Positions 55,808 through 64,000 are shown, counted from the first letter of the stretch. The stretch: DNA of 64,000 nt from Clostridia bacterium (GCA_024404115.1 JAKSQM010000003.1:1-64000), one strand, 5' to 3'. Notes: generated from the sequence alone by a model not told the origin. Made by a program: numbers and translations.

Positions 55808-57073
55808 ATGTATGAACCGCTGGCACAGCGAATCAGACCCCAGACAATAGACGAGGTTGTGGGTCAGCGTCATCTGATAGGCGAGGGCAAACCTTTGCGA
55901 AATATTATTGAATCGGGCGAGCTTCCAAATCTTGTTTTTTACGGTCCGTCAGGCGTGGGCAAAACAACTGTTGCCAATATAATCGCCAAAACCACCAACC
56001 GCAAATTCTGCAAATTAAACGGCACAACCGCTGGCACTGCCGATATTAAGGCTATCGTTAATCAGCTTGATACTTTTGAAGCTATAAACGGCGTGCTTCT
56101 TTACCTTGACGAAATTCAGTATTTCAATAAAAAACAGCAGCAGACACTTCTTGAATACATCGAAAACGGCAAAATCACTCTCATTGCTTCCACAACAGAG
56201 AATCCCTATTTTTATGTTTATAATGCAATTCTCAGCCGTTCAACTGTTTTTGAATTTAAAACCGTCAGCGCAGATGATATTGTTCCTGCGGTGAAGCGTG
56301 CGTTCAACTTTATGTCAGAAGAAAAGGGCATAGAAATTTCTGTTCCCGATGAAGCAGTAAAATATATTTCAACAGCCTGTGGCGGTGATGTGCGCAAGGC
56401 TATGAATGCCGCCGAGCTGTGCGTTCTTTCAACTAAAGAAGCGGACGGAAAAATTGAAATTTCAGAGGAAACCGCCCGTGCTCTTACACAGCGCAGTGCA
56501 ATGAAATATGATAAAGACGGCGACGAGCATTACGACATTGTTTCTGCCTATCAGAAAAGTATGCGTGGCTCAGACCCCGATGCCGCAATTCACTACCTTG
56601 CAAGGCTTCTTGAAGCTGGCGATTTACCCTCTGCCTGCCGCAGACTTATGGTTTGCGCCTGTGAGGATGTGGGACTTGCTTACCCCATGATTATCCCCAT
56701 AGTCAAGGCGGCTGTTGACACCGCCATGATGGTAGGTTTGCCCGAAGCCAGAATCCCATTGGCAGATGCAGTTATTCTTGTGTGCAATTCGCCAAAGTCT
56801 GTTTCTGCATATAACGCAATAAATGCCGCCATGGCAGATGTTGCAAAGGGCAAAACAGGGCCTATTCCAAGAACGCTTCAGAATAAACATTTTGACGGCG
56901 AGGATGCAGTGGTTAAGGGTCAGTTTTATGAATACCCTCATATGTACCCGAATCACTGGATAAAACAGCAGTATCTGCCAGACGAAATTAAAAACAGACG
57001 CTATTATGAATATGGCGACAATAAAAATGAGCAGGCGGCAAAGGATTACTGGGATAAAATAAAGAAAAAATAA
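55808..57073 (+). CDS. rarA: Replication-associated recombination protein A (AAA+ ATPase, MgsA/RarA)
   Basis: About 421 residues. Clamp-loader-like AAA+ ATPase that acts at stalled replication forks. Walker A is GPSGVGKTT, Walker B is LYLDEIQYF and sensor 1 is ASTTENPYF. The helical C-terminal domain (about 180-415) contains the MRGSDPDAAIHYLARLL and YPMIIPIVKAAVDTA blocks. The ATG at 55808 is used because GGAG lies 7 nt upstream; a longer in-frame start would add a non-conserved 27 residues. It is followed by radC. Confidence 0.92.
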   Translation: MYEPLAQRIRPQTIDEVVGQRHLIGEGKPLRNIIESGELPNLVFYGPSGVGKTTVANIIAKTTNRKFCKLNGTTAGTADIKAIVNQLDTFEAINGVLLYLDEIQYFNKKQQQTLLEYIENGKITLIASTTENPYFYVYNAILSRSTVFEFKTVSADDIVPAVKRAFNFMSEEKGIEISVPDEAVKYISTACGGDVRKAMNAAELCVLSTKEADGKIEISEETARALTQRSAMKYDKDGDEHYDIVSAYQKSMRGSDPDAAIHYLARLLEAGDLPSACRRLMVCACEDVGLAYPMIIPIVKAAVDTAMMVGLPEARIPLADAVILVCNSPKSVSAYNAINAAMADVAKGKTGPIPRTLQNKHFDGEDAVVKGQFYEYPHMYPNHWIKQQYLPDEIKNRRYYEYGDNKNEQAAKDYWDKIKKK

Positions 57074-57085
57074 GGAGGCATATGT

Positions 57086-57775
57086 ATGGAAGAAAAAGGA
57101 CTCCATGACGGGCACAGAAAAAGAGTAAGACAATCCTTTCTTGATCGAAATATTGACTCTATGCCTGACCACGAAATTCTTGAAATGATTCTTTTTTATG
57201 CCTACCCGAGAAGAGATACAAACGAAATTGCCCACAGGCTCATAAATACATTTGGCAACCTTGAAGCGGTGATGAATGCCGCATATGAGGATTTATTGCA
57301 GGTCAAGGATGTTGGCGAAAATGCCGCCACGCTGATTGTGCTTTTTTCACGCTATGCCAAAAGGTATATGATGAAATCCAACGAGCTTAAAAAGGAATTC
57401 ACCGAAGAGGAAATAATGAACTTCCTTAAATCAAGGCTCAGCCATGAGCGCAACGAGGTTGTTGTTTCAATTTTTTGCGATAATAAAGGTCAGTTCATAA
57501 AAACAGCAGAGATTGACAGAGGCACATCCACCGAAACAGCATTCAGAACAAGGGAGCTGGTTGAGGCGGCTATCAGGTGCGGTGCGTCAAAGGTGATTAT
57601 ATCTCACAATCACCCAAAAGGCTTTGCGGTGCCGTCGCAGGCAGATGTTAACGCAACTGTTGATTTAAAAGATATATTCGCTCAGCTTGATATTGAGCTG
57701 ATTGACCACATAATCGTTGCAGACGACGACTGCTTCTCAATGAGAATGCACAAAAAATATAACAGCATTTTTTGA
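57086..57775 (+). CDS. radC: RadC/JAB-domain protein
   Basis: A 229-residue protein with an N-terminal helix-hairpin-helix region (about residues 40-80) and a C-terminal JAB metalloprotease-like domain. The metal motif SHNHPKGFAVPSQAD matches HxH-x(n)-D. Originally linked to DNA repair, its true function remains unclear. AAGGAGG lies 6 nt upstream. It shares an operon with rarA. Confidence 0.9.
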   Translation: MEEKGLHDGHRKRVRQSFLDRNIDSMPDHEILEMILFYAYPRRDTNEIAHRLINTFGNLEAVMNAAYEDLLQVKDVGENAATLIVLFSRYAKRYMMKSNELKKEFTEEEIMNFLKSRLSHERNEVVVSIFCDNKGQFIKTAEIDRGTSTETAFRTRELVEAAIRCGASKVIISHNHPKGFAVPSQADVNATVDLKDIFAQLDIELIDHIIVADDDCFSMRMHKKYNSIF

Positions 57776-57805
57776 AAAATTTATGAGATAATAAAATAAA
57801 ACTAC

Positions 57806-57833
57806 TTTACAAATTCAAAATTTGTGGTATAAT
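57806..57833 (+). promoter_or_regulatory. rpsO promoter
   Basis: TTTACA (57806-57811), a 16-bp spacer and TATAAT (57828-57833). Confidence 0.75.
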
Positions 57834-57839
57834 AATTTG

Positions 57840-57939
57840 CGTATGTTCCGCTTCTCGGATTTTGGTTTAAACCGCTCGTCGGTGTTCACCTGCCTTAACC
57901 TGAGATGACGGGCAAAAATAAATAATGAGGTGAATAATC
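57840..57939 (+). ncRNA. Structured rpsO leader, possible S15 autoregulatory site
   Basis: GCTCGTC (57874-57880) can pair with GACGGGC (57907-57913) around a small GGTG-TT-CACC hairpin (57881-57890), close upstream of the start codon. S15 represses its own mRNA through leader structures in several bacteria, by differing folds. Match to a known Firmicute S15 leader family was not tested. Confidence 0.45.
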
Positions 57940-58203
57940 ATGACAAAAGAAGAAAAGACCGCTATAATGCAGGCATATGCTACTCATGAGGGCGACACAG
58001 GTTCTCCCGAAGTACAGATCGCTGTTCTCACAAAGAGAATCAATGACCTTACTGAGCATCTTAAGGTTCATAAGAAGGACCATCACTCACGCCGTGGTCT
58101 TCTCAAGATGGTTGGTCACAGACGTAACCTCCTTGCATACCTTCAGAAGGTTGACATTGAGAGATATCGTGCAATCATCGCAAAACTCGGCATCCGTAAA
58201 TAA
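57940..58203 (+). CDS. rpsO: 30S ribosomal protein S15
   Basis: An 87-residue small-subunit protein binding the central domain of 16S r[22 protein letters not shown], the core [21 protein letters not shown] and the C-terminal [13 protein letters not shown] are characteristic. GAGGTGA precedes the ATG. It lies upstream of pnp, as in many bacteria, with a terminator in between. Confidence 0.97.
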   Translation: MTKEEKTAIMQAYATHEGDTGSPEVQIAVLTKRINDLTEHLKVHKKDHHSRRGLLKMVGHRRNLLAYLQKVDIERYRAIIAKLGIRK

Positions 58204-58213
58204 TGCCCCAAAG

Positions 58214-58247
58214 AGGCAGGCAGCCACACCGTTGCCTGCCTTGTTTT
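58214..58247 (+). terminator. rpsO terminator
   Basis: AGGCAGGCA pairs perfectly with TGCCTGCCT, followed by TTGTTTT. Confidence 0.8.
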
Positions 58248-58283
58248 ACATCCTGTAAGGATGATGATTTATTTTTGAATCTA

Positions 58284-58372
58284 TCGTCGGGGTGCCTTAA
58301 TGGGCGGTTTTAGCAGTGAATCGACATTTTAAATTTTGAAGTGTGGATTTATTGCTAAACCTGCCTCGACGA
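58284..58372 (+). ncRNA. Long hairpin leader of pnp
   Basis: TCGTCG (58284-58289) pairs with CGACGA (58367-58372). Inside, a 13-bp stem with one mismatch (about 58303-58315 with 58353-58365) continues into TGAATC/GATTTA and ACA/TGT steps. The result is one long imperfect hairpin just before the ribosome site. E. coli pnp carries an analogous leader hairpin processed by RNase III and used for autoregulation. Equivalence here is inferred from structure only. Confidence 0.55.
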
Positions 58373-58401
58373 AGAAATATATTAAAAAAGAGGTAAAAGT
58401 T

Positions 58402-60591
58402 ATGTTTTTTAAGGATTTCAAAACATTTGAAACCACATTGGCAGGCCGTCCCCTCGTTGTTGAGGTCGGCAAAATGGCTCAGCTTGCTGGCGGCTCATGC
58501 CTTATTCGCTATGGCGAAACAGAAGTTCTCTGCACAGCTACTATGGCAGACAAGCCCAGAGAAGGCGTTGATTTCTTCCCTCTCTCTGTTGATTATGAAG
58601 AGAAGCTTTATTCAGTAGGCAGAATCCCCGGCTCTTTCCAGCGCCGTGAGGGCAAGGCAAGCGAAAAGGCAACTCTCGCTTCCCGTGTTATTGACAGACC
58701 CATCCGTCCTCTTTTCCCCAAGGATATGAGAAACGATGTTGGCGTTGTTGCAACAGTTATGTCTGTTGATCAGGATTGCTCACCTGAAATCACAGCTATG
58801 ATCGGCGTTTCAGTTGCTCTTTCAATTTCAGAAATTCCGTGGGATGGCCCCATTTCTGGTGTTTCAGTTGGTCTTGTTGACGGCAAGTTCGTTATCAACC
58901 CCACAGAGGCACAGCGTGAGGTTTCTCAGATGGCTGTTACAGTTGCTTCAACATCAGACCTCGTTGCTATGATCGAGGCTGGCGCAAACGAAGTATCAAA
59001 TGACGATATGTATGACGGCATCATGTATGCCCACAAAGTAAATCAGGAAATCGTTGAGTTCATCAAAGGCATTCAGGCTGAGGTTGGCAAAGAGAAGATT
59101 GACTTCCCCTCAAATGACCCCGCACCCGAAATGTTCGAAGCAATCAAAGAGTTTGCTATTGATGATGTTAAGTTTGCTCTTGATACAGACGACAAGCGTA
59201 TCCGTGATGAAAGACTTAAACCTATCTATGACGCAGTTCATGAGAAGTTTGATGAAGTTTATCCCGAAGAAATCGCAAAGATTGACGATTGCATGTACAA
59301 GCTTCAGAAGTTCATCGTAAGACGCTGGCTCCTTGACGAGGGCAAGCGTGTTGACGGCAGAGCTATTGACGAAATTCGTCCTCTTAACGCAGAGGTTGAC
59401 CTTATCAGCCGTGCACACGGTTCAGGTATGTTTACCCGTGGTCAGACTCAGGTTCTCACAGTTACAACTCTTGGACCTATGAGCGATGTTCAGCTTCTTG
59501 ACGGTCTTGATAACGAAACAGAGAAGAGATATATCCATCACTACAACTTCCCCTCATACTCAGTTGGCGAAACAAAGCCATCAAGAGGACCTGGCCGTCG
59601 TGAAATCGGTCATGGCGCACTTGCAGAAAGAGCTCTTCTTCCTGTTATCCCCTCAGTTCAGGAGTTCCCCTACTGCATCAGACTTGTTTCAGAAGTTCTT
59701 TCTTCAAACGGTTCAACATCACAGGGTTCAGTTTGCGGTTCAACACTTTCACTTATGGCTGCTGGTGTTCCCATTAAGGCTCCCGTTGCAGGTATCTCAT
59801 GCGGACTTGTTACAGAGGGCGACCGCTTCATGACAATGGTTGATATTCAGGGCGTTGAAGACTTCTTCGGTGATATGGACTTCAAAGTTGCTGGTACTAA
59901 GAAAGGTATCACAGCAATTCAGATGGACCTTAAAGTTCACGGTCTTACTCCCGCAATCATTCGTGAAGCTCTTGATAAAACTTATAAGGCTCGCTGCTAT
60001 ATCCTTGACGAGATTATGCTTCCCGTTATTGCAGAGCCCAGAAAAGAGCTTTCAAAATATGCTCCCAAGATGCTCACAACAAAGATTGACCCCTCAAAGA
60101 TTGGCGATGTTATCGGCAAGCAGGGCAAGGTTATTCAGAAGATTTGTGAGGAATGTGATTGTAAGGTTGATGTTGAAGAGGATGGCAACATCTTTGTCAG
60201 CGCAATTGACCTTGAGAATGCACAGCGTGCTCTCTTTATGATCGAAACAATCGCTAATGACCCCGAAACAGGTGCAATCTACAAGGGCGTTGTAACAAGA
60301 CTTATGTCTTTCGGCGCATTTGTTGAAATCGCTCCTGGTAAAGAGGGCATGGTTCACATCAGCCACCTTGATGTTAAGAGAACAGAAAAGGTTGAGGATG
60401 TTGTAAATGTTGGCGACGAAGTTATCGTTAAGGTTCTTGGCATTGACGAGCAGGGCAGACTTAACCTTTCACGCCGTGAGGCGCTTATTGAGGTTGAGGG
60501 TCTTGTTCCCGAAAACGAGCTTTCAGACGCTCCCAGACGCCCCCGCAACAATAACGGTCGCAGAGATGGCGGCAGACGCAACAACAAATAA
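58402..60591 (+). CDS. pnp: Polyribonucleotide nucleotidyltransferase
   Basis: About 729 residues; the 3'-5' phosphorolytic exoribonuclease of RNA decay. Two RNase PH domains are separated by a helical domain; EFPYCIRLVSEVLSSNGSTS and FFGDMDFKVAGT mark the second, catalytic one. KH and S1 RNA-binding domains follow (IGDVIGKQGKVIQKI; GAIYKGVVTRLMSFGAFVEI). An Arg/Asn/Gly-rich tail closes it. The ATG at 58402 with AGAGGT 7 nt upstream gives the standard N terminus. Confidence 0.97.
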   Translation: MFFKDFKTFETTLAGRPLVVEVGKMAQLAGGSCLIRYGETEVLCTATMADKPREGVDFFPLSVDYEEKLYSVGRIPGSFQRREGKASEKATLASRVIDRPIRPLFPKDMRNDVGVVATVMSVDQDCSPEITAMIGVSVALSISEIPWDGPISGVSVGLVDGKFVINPTEAQREVSQMAVTVASTSDLVAMIEAGANEVSNDDMYDGIMYAHKVNQEIVEFIKGIQAEVGKEKIDFPSNDPAPEMFEAIKEFAIDDVKFALDTDDKRIRDERLKPIYDAVHEKFDEVYPEEIAKIDDCMYKLQKFIVRRWLLDEGKRVDGRAIDEIRPLNAEVDLISRAHGSGMFTRGQTQVLTVTTLGPMSDVQLLDGLDNETEKRYIHHYNFPSYSVGETKPSRGPGRREIGHGALAERALLPVIPSVQEFPYCIRLVSEVLSSNGSTSQGSVCGSTLSLMAAGVPIKAPVAGISCGLVTEGDRFMTMVDIQGVEDFFGDMDFKVAGTKKGITAIQMDLKVHGLTPAIIREALDKTYKARCYILDEIMLPVIAEPRKELSKYAPKMLTTKIDPSKIGDVIGKQGKVIQKICEECDCKVDVEEDGNIFVSAIDLENAQRALFMIETIANDPETGAIYKGVVTRLMSFGAFVEIAPGKEGMVHISHLDVKRTEKVEDVVNVGDEVIVKVLGIDEQGRLNLSRREALIEVEGLVPENELSDAPRRPRNNNGRRDGGRRNNK

Positions 60592-60604
60592 GATAAAATA
60601 ATTT

Positions 60605-60633
60605 AAGGGACAGCTTATGTTGTCCCTTTTTAT
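60605..60633 (+). terminator. pnp terminator
   Basis: AAGGGACA (60605-60612) pairs with TGTCCCTT (60621-60628), followed by a T run. The next ribosome site follows within 10 nt. Confidence 0.8.
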
Positions 60634-60649
60634 TTAAGGAGGTTCAGCT

Positions 60650-60829
60650 ATGCAGGCAACCAACTGCGAGGAATGTTCAAACTATATCTATGATGACGAG
60701 TGCGAATGTTACTGCTGTGATATAAACCTTGATGAAGATGAAATGTATAAATTCATGAGCGGCACATATTATAATTGCCCTTATTATGACCGCTATGATG
60801 AATACAAAATCGTCAGAAAACAGAATTAA
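60650..60829 (+). CDS. 59-residue cysteine-rich protein (DUF6472-like)
   Basis: A small acidic protein with AAGGAGG before the ATG at 60650. Seven cysteines occur at residues 6, 9, 18, 20, 22, 23 and 43, including CEEC and CECYCC. An LDEDEM patch and the ending DEYKIVRKQN follow. The layout matches my recollection of the DUF6472 family of Clostridia, for which no function is known. A zinc ribbon or metal-binding role is plausible. It lies between two terminators and has no obvious own promoter, so expression may need read-through from pnp. Confidence 0.75.
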   Translation: MQATNCEECSNYIYDDECECYCCDINLDEDEMYKFMSGTYYNCPYYDRYDEYKIVRKQN

Positions 60830-60834
60830 AAAAC

Positions 60835-60868
60835 AAGCACTGCTAACTTTTAGTCGGCAGTGCTTTTT
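60835..60868. terminator. Bidirectional terminator between the small protein and the AraC operon
   Basis: AAGCACTGC (60835-60843) pairs with GCAGTGCTT (60857-60865). T runs occur on both strands. It serves two convergent units. Confidence 0.8.
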
Positions 60869-60875
60869 AAATATT

Positions 60876-61688
60876 TTATTGATTTTTCTTCGATTCTTGT
60901 TTTTCTTCTTTTCTCAACTCTGTGGGGGATTGAAAGAAATGCTCTTTAAATTTGCGGTTGAATGTGCGTATGTTTGAATAGCCTGCGCTTTTGGCAATGT
61001 CGGCAATTTTCATATCCGTTGTGCGCAAAAGCATCTGCGCATATGATATTCTTAATTCGTCAAGATAACCCGAAAAACCAAGGCTGTTTGACTGGCTGAG
61101 AACTCGGCTGAGATAGCTTGCAGATGTTCCCACCGCTCTTGCAACCTGCGGCAGTGTCAGCTTCTCTTTATAATGATTTCTCATATACTTTGCGGCGTTG
61201 ATGGCAATGGTGCTGTCAGCGCCGTTTTTTTCACTCTTTTTAGGCTGCGGATTATTCTTTAAAAAATCATCACAAATCAAATTTGCACAGGCGCAAAGGG
61301 CAATTATGCTGGAACATTTCTGCTCCACCAGCTGAGAAATAACAGTGTCATTCACATTCCTGTTTGGAATGTACGGCTTCGTGGAGCAGTTGTCAATATC
61401 AATATGCTCATCAAAAAAAGCAATAGCTTCATTTGAAAAAGTAACGATATACATTTCGCTGCCCTTTTGCCCCTCAATGGAGTGAAGTTGCCACGGAATT
61501 ATAAAAAACGCTTCGCCCTCAGAGAGCGTTATCAGCTCCGAATTAACATATAAAAAGCAGGTTCCTTTTTTCACAAAAATATATTCGCACTGATCGTGCA
61601 TATGAGGCGAAAAAACATAGTCCGCAACCTGCTCGCCAATGACTCTGTATTTGTTGTGAAAAGATGTTTTATTGCTCGAAATCAGCAT
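60876..61688 (-). CDS. AraC-family transcriptional regulator
   Basis: A 270-residue protein with an N-terminal cupin sensor (about residues 15-105; SPHMHDQCEYIFVKKG and a metal-site-like HSIEGQ) and a C-terminal double helix-turn-helix (about 168-265). The HTH shows LPQVARAVGTSASYLSRVL and IADIAKSAGYSNIRTFNRKFK. Such proteins activate sugar-use genes on binding a carbohydrate. It is the third gene of a leftward operon with two glycosidase-type genes, 3 nt downstream of the GH63-like gene. Confidence 0.88.
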   Translation of the reverse strand: MLISSNKTSFHNKYRVIGEQVADYVFSPHMHDQCEYIFVKKGTCFLYVNSELITLSEGEAFFIIPWQLHSIEGQKGSEMYIVTFSNEAIAFFDEHIDIDNCSTKPYIPNRNVNDTVISQLVEQKCSSIIALCACANLICDDFLKNNPQPKKSEKNGADSTIAINAAKYMRNHYKEKLTLPQVARAVGTSASYLSRVLSQSNSLGFSGYLDELRISYAQMLLRTTDMKIADIAKSAGYSNIRTFNRKFKEHFFQSPTELRKEEKQESKKNQ

Positions 61689-61691
61689 GGC

Positions 61692-63458
61692 TTAACCTCT
61701 GTTTATTTTGTCGCAAAGTTTAATGAAAATTGCGTTAGTCCAACCCTGCTCTGATGCACCAAGACCTGCACCAGTTTCTGAGTCAAACAGCTCGTGCATT
61801 TCCCTGTCTTTCAGCATCACATCAAAGAGTCTTTCCTCTGCGATTTTTTCTTCTTCAGTGTAACCAAATTTTGAAAGCGTTTCAAGCATAAGGTAAGCGT
61901 TGGGCATCCATGTTGGACCTCGCCACCATTTATCACTGCCGTAATTTACATCATTATACGCAACACTGGGGAACGGAACTGAGCCGAAAAGATACTGAGA
62001 ATTAAGAAGATATTTTTTAATTGTTTCATCCAGTTTTTCTTTTGGAAGCTCAATGCCTGCCCACAAAGGCAGAAAAGAAACAGGCGAAACAATCTTTACA
62101 AATTCATTTGTTTCTGGCAGAACATCATAAAAAATTCCGTCCTCTTCGCACCATAAATTTTCAATGATTTTTTGCGAAAGTTTCTGTGCTTTTTCTTCCC
62201 ACATTTTTGCTTTATTTTCATCACCGCAAATCCTGTTAAGCTCTGCGGCGCAGTGAAGCTGATGAAGCACATATGCGTTCATATCGCAGGCATAAGTTGT
62301 GCCGTTGTCAAATCGGGGAGAGTCATCCTGCCCCGTTTCAAGTCCGTGAGGGCAGCTGATAAGTCCCTTTTCGCACCCACGGGAATTGAGCCACCAATCG
62401 TTATTCTTTTCAATGGCAGCGAGCATTTTCTTAATAAAATCAGCGTCATTATCCACCTTAGCTATCCTCATTGTTGCCCAGCCAACAAGCGCAGGCTGTG
62501 AATAGTGGGGACGCTCCCATGTTGAGCACATAAACTGCGGAAATTTGCCGTCGGCACGCTGAAACTCTGCAATCTGCAAAAGAAATTCCTTTGCAAGTGA
62601 AAGCGAAAATTTCTCATATGCAAGATTCTGAAAACAGGTGTCCCACAAAAAGTGAGTGGGGTATGAGCCTCGACTTGGAAAAGATGAAATGTGTTTGTTA
62701 AGCTTGCCTGGAGCTTTTGCAAGATTTGCCGTCAAACCGTAAGCGGCTTTTGCAACAATTTTTTCTTCCAACTCTGATTTAATTTCAAGGTCAAAATCTT
62801 CGAAGCATTGAAGATAAAATTCCCTGCATTTTTCTTTTGCTTTAGAAAAATTTTCTGGAGAATTTTTTATTTTTTCTTTTGCATTTTTTCTGTCGATTTC
62901 TAAAGCTTTAACTGAAAAAGTGAATGCGATTTTTCTACTTTCTGCATTGGCAAAAATATTATTTTCTTCAACAAAAAATTTTCCGCAAACGGCTTTTAAA
63001 TAAATATAAAAAGGAACTGTTTCGTCGGGATCTCTGTCGTCTGTGTTAAAAGAATATCCGCAGATTTCAATTTCTTTTTCGTTGTGATTTTCAATCCAGC
63101 ACGAATGAAGCTTTTCAGATTTTTCTGAAAATAATTTTACTGAATCGAGATTTTCTGAGGCGAAATATATTGTGTCTGTGTCAGTAAAGGTCAGCTGTGC
63201 ATTCTGCTCCTTTTCACCAAAAAATATTGAAAAAGCAGATGAAAGATTTTTGTTTTGCTTCAAATTAAAATCAATAAAGTTATCCCACAATATTCTTGAA
63301 GAACGGTTGTAGTGAAGCCACAAGCTTCCTGCACCTTTTTTATTTTCAGAAACCTCAATACCGATGTTGGAACACCATGGGCTGAAAGTTTTTTGCATAG
63401 AAGAAAAATCGTTGATTGAACTGAATTTTTCTATTAAATTTTCTTTATTTAAAATCAT
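61692..63458 (-). CDS. GH63-like glycoside hydrolase (six-hairpin barrel)
   Basis: A 588-residue intracellular enzyme without a signal peptide. An N-terminal beta domain (about 1-210) precedes an (alpha/alpha)6 barrel. GQDDSPRF likely holds the general acid Asp and HELFDSETGAG the base Glu, as in GH63 mannosylglycerate hydrolases and related alpha-glucosidases. WDTCFQNLAY, GKFPQF, WWRGPTW and GASEQGWTNA are family landmarks. It overlaps the upstream gene by 4 nt. The true substrate is not known. Confidence 0.75.
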   Translation of the reverse strand: MILNKENLIEKFSSINDFSSMQKTFSPWCSNIGIEVSENKKGAGSLWLHYNRSSRILWDNFIDFNLKQNKNLSSAFSIFFGEKEQNAQLTFTDTDTIYFASENLDSVKLFSEKSEKLHSCWIENHNEKEIEICGYSFNTDDRDPDETVPFYIYLKAVCGKFFVEENNIFANAESRKIAFTFSVKALEIDRKNAKEKIKNSPENFSKAKEKCREFYLQCFEDFDLEIKSELEEKIVAKAAYGLTANLAKAPGKLNKHISSFPSRGSYPTHFLWDTCFQNLAYEKFSLSLAKEFLLQIAEFQRADGKFPQFMCSTWERPHYSQPALVGWATMRIAKVDNDADFIKKMLAAIEKNNDWWLNSRGCEKGLISCPHGLETGQDDSPRFDNGTTYACDMNAYVLHQLHCAAELNRICGDENKAKMWEEKAQKLSQKIIENLWCEEDGIFYDVLPETNEFVKIVSPVSFLPLWAGIELPKEKLDETIKKYLLNSQYLFGSVPFPSVAYNDVNYGSDKWWRGPTWMPNAYLMLETLSKFGYTEEEKIAEERLFDVMLKDREMHELFDSETGAGLGASEQGWTNAIFIKLCDKINRG

Positions 63459-64000
63459 TTTATAATAAGCTCTCTTTCACCGATTTTGCTTTCAAATGAA
63501 ACAAGAACGGTCTGTGTCTTTTCGTCATAAATGCACTGTGTCTTTTCACCGTCAATTGTGGCTTCGTTGACGCTGAACGGAACTTTAAGTCTGATATTTG
63601 CATTAAGGGGGCTTGCACCACGAAGCTTAACAGTGATTTCTTTGCCGTTTTCTTTCAGCTCATAAACTCTTGCAGATGTGCCGATAACGCACAGCTTTTC
63701 ATTCTTGATTTTATCAAGGTCAAGGAGCATACATTTATCGTTTTCGTGAAGTGTAACCTTTTCTGTCAACGCAAAATCTGGTGTAAACATATCAACAAAA
63801 TTGCCCTCAAATGTGAGCGGTTCGTCGTTTACACTTTCGTCCATAACAGCGGCAATAATGTAGTTGCCACGCTCAATTGAAAGGTAGTTTTTGTATTCGG
63901 GAACAATGCCTTTTTCTTTAAGAACAGTGCATACAAATTCACGAAGCTTCTCTGCATTTTCTTTTGAATAACTGAAAATGCAGGGGTTAATATCCCACAC
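63455..64000 (-). CDS. C-terminal part of a carbohydrate-active protein, cut by the window edge
   Basis: 181 residues of a gene that continues beyond position 64000. The visible part is a beta-rich C-terminal region typical of glycosidases, with NYIIAAVMDES, DLDKIKNEKL and a closing SFESKIGERELIIK. The catalytic domain must lie outside the window, so no family is assigned. It overlaps the GH63-like gene by 4 nt, so they are cotranslated. Confidence 0.6.
   Translation of the reverse strand: MWDINPCIFSYSKENAEKLREFVCTVLKEKGIVPEYKNYLSIERGNYIIAAVMDESVNDEPLTFEGNFVDMFTPDFALTEKVTLHENDKCMLLDLDKIKNEKLCVIGTSARVYELKENGKEITVKLRGASPLNANIRLKVPFSVNEATIDGEKTQCIYDEKTQTVLVSFESKIGERELIIK

Noticed and set aside
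57806-57833. Shared regulatory motif between the argG and rpsO promoters
   Set aside because: About 18 of 25 positions agree, but mostly AT bases and the -10 hexamer, so chance is enough.
58284-58372. TPP-like or other metabolite riboswitch before pnp
   Set aside because: GGGGTGCC is reminiscent, but no matching core was found and the gene is not metabolic; a long hairpin explains the region better.
63455-63458. Frameshift joining the last two leftward glycosidase genes
   Set aside because: The ATGA overlap is a normal stop-start arrangement and each product looks complete at the junction.

Overview
The window reads as a chromosomal segment of a low-to-moderate-GC Gram-positive anaerobe of the class Clostridia, most likely an Oscillospiraceae/Ruminococcaceae-type gut bacterium. 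The evidence is a SpoIVFA/SpoIVFB-type sporulation pair, pyruvate phosphate dikinase, an electron-bifurcating NfnAB pair, a T-box on pheST, strong AGGAGG ribosome sites, frequent TTG/GTG starts, and a large secreted repeat protein with a dockerin-like end. No tRNA, rRNA, CRISPR array, transposase or phage gene was found. The species is an inference; no database was available.

Layout. 1-7.8 kb: two off-window terminators, the spoIVF-like pair, two HAD phosphatases, trpS, argG, and a leftward operon of a FemAB/GNAT-like acyltransferase and a GT4 glycosyltransferase. 8.1-10.7 kb: ppdK. 11.1-16.1 kb: a 1676-residue secreted protein with about 14 FIVAR-like helical modules and a dockerin-like C terminus. 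16.5-37.6 kb: a long exopolysaccharide/capsule operon. It holds a UDP-HexNAc dehydrogenase, a TagD-like cytidylyltransferase, five glycosyltransferases, an EpsG-type polymerase, a PIG-L deacetylase, an FrhB-like iron-sulfur protein, an ABC exporter, a CpsB phosphatase, an Ig-like membrane protein, two fused Wzz/tyrosine kinases, a priming sugar-phosphate transferase, LicD, a Wzx flippase and a VanZ-like protein. 37.8-39.5 kb: a DivIVA-like coiled-coil protein and a UDP-HexNAc 4-epimerase. 39.5-43.7 kb leftward: a small XRE repressor with its own palindromic operator, then pheS-pheT behind a T-box. 43.8-46.1 kb: nfnA-nfnB. 46.2-54.8 kb: a TetR regulator, then a packed membrane operon (DUF308, MMPL transporter, 38-residue-repeat lipoprotein, M28-like protein, cdsA, diacylglycerol kinase). 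54.9-60.8 kb: a lipoprotein, rarA, radC, rpsO, pnp and a 59-residue cysteine-rich protein. 60.9-64.0 kb leftward: an AraC regulator, a GH63-like glycosidase and a cut-off carbohydrate gene.

How the parts fit. The dehydrogenase plus 4-epimerase would give UDP-GalNAcA-type donors. TagD plus LicD suggest a glycerol-phosphate (or similar) decoration. The priming transferase, GTs, Wzx and EpsG build, flip and polymerise repeat units, under control of CpsB and two BY-kinases. The second kinase has an unusual tail of about 35 tyrosines. The MMPL/lipoprotein/cdsA/dagK operon suggests a lipid transport or remodelling function. The features most worth attention are the Tyr-Gly tail, the 38-residue repeat lipoprotein, the M28-like protein with replaced metal ligands, the XRE operator, the structured pnp leader, and the EPS leader with a five-codon ORF.
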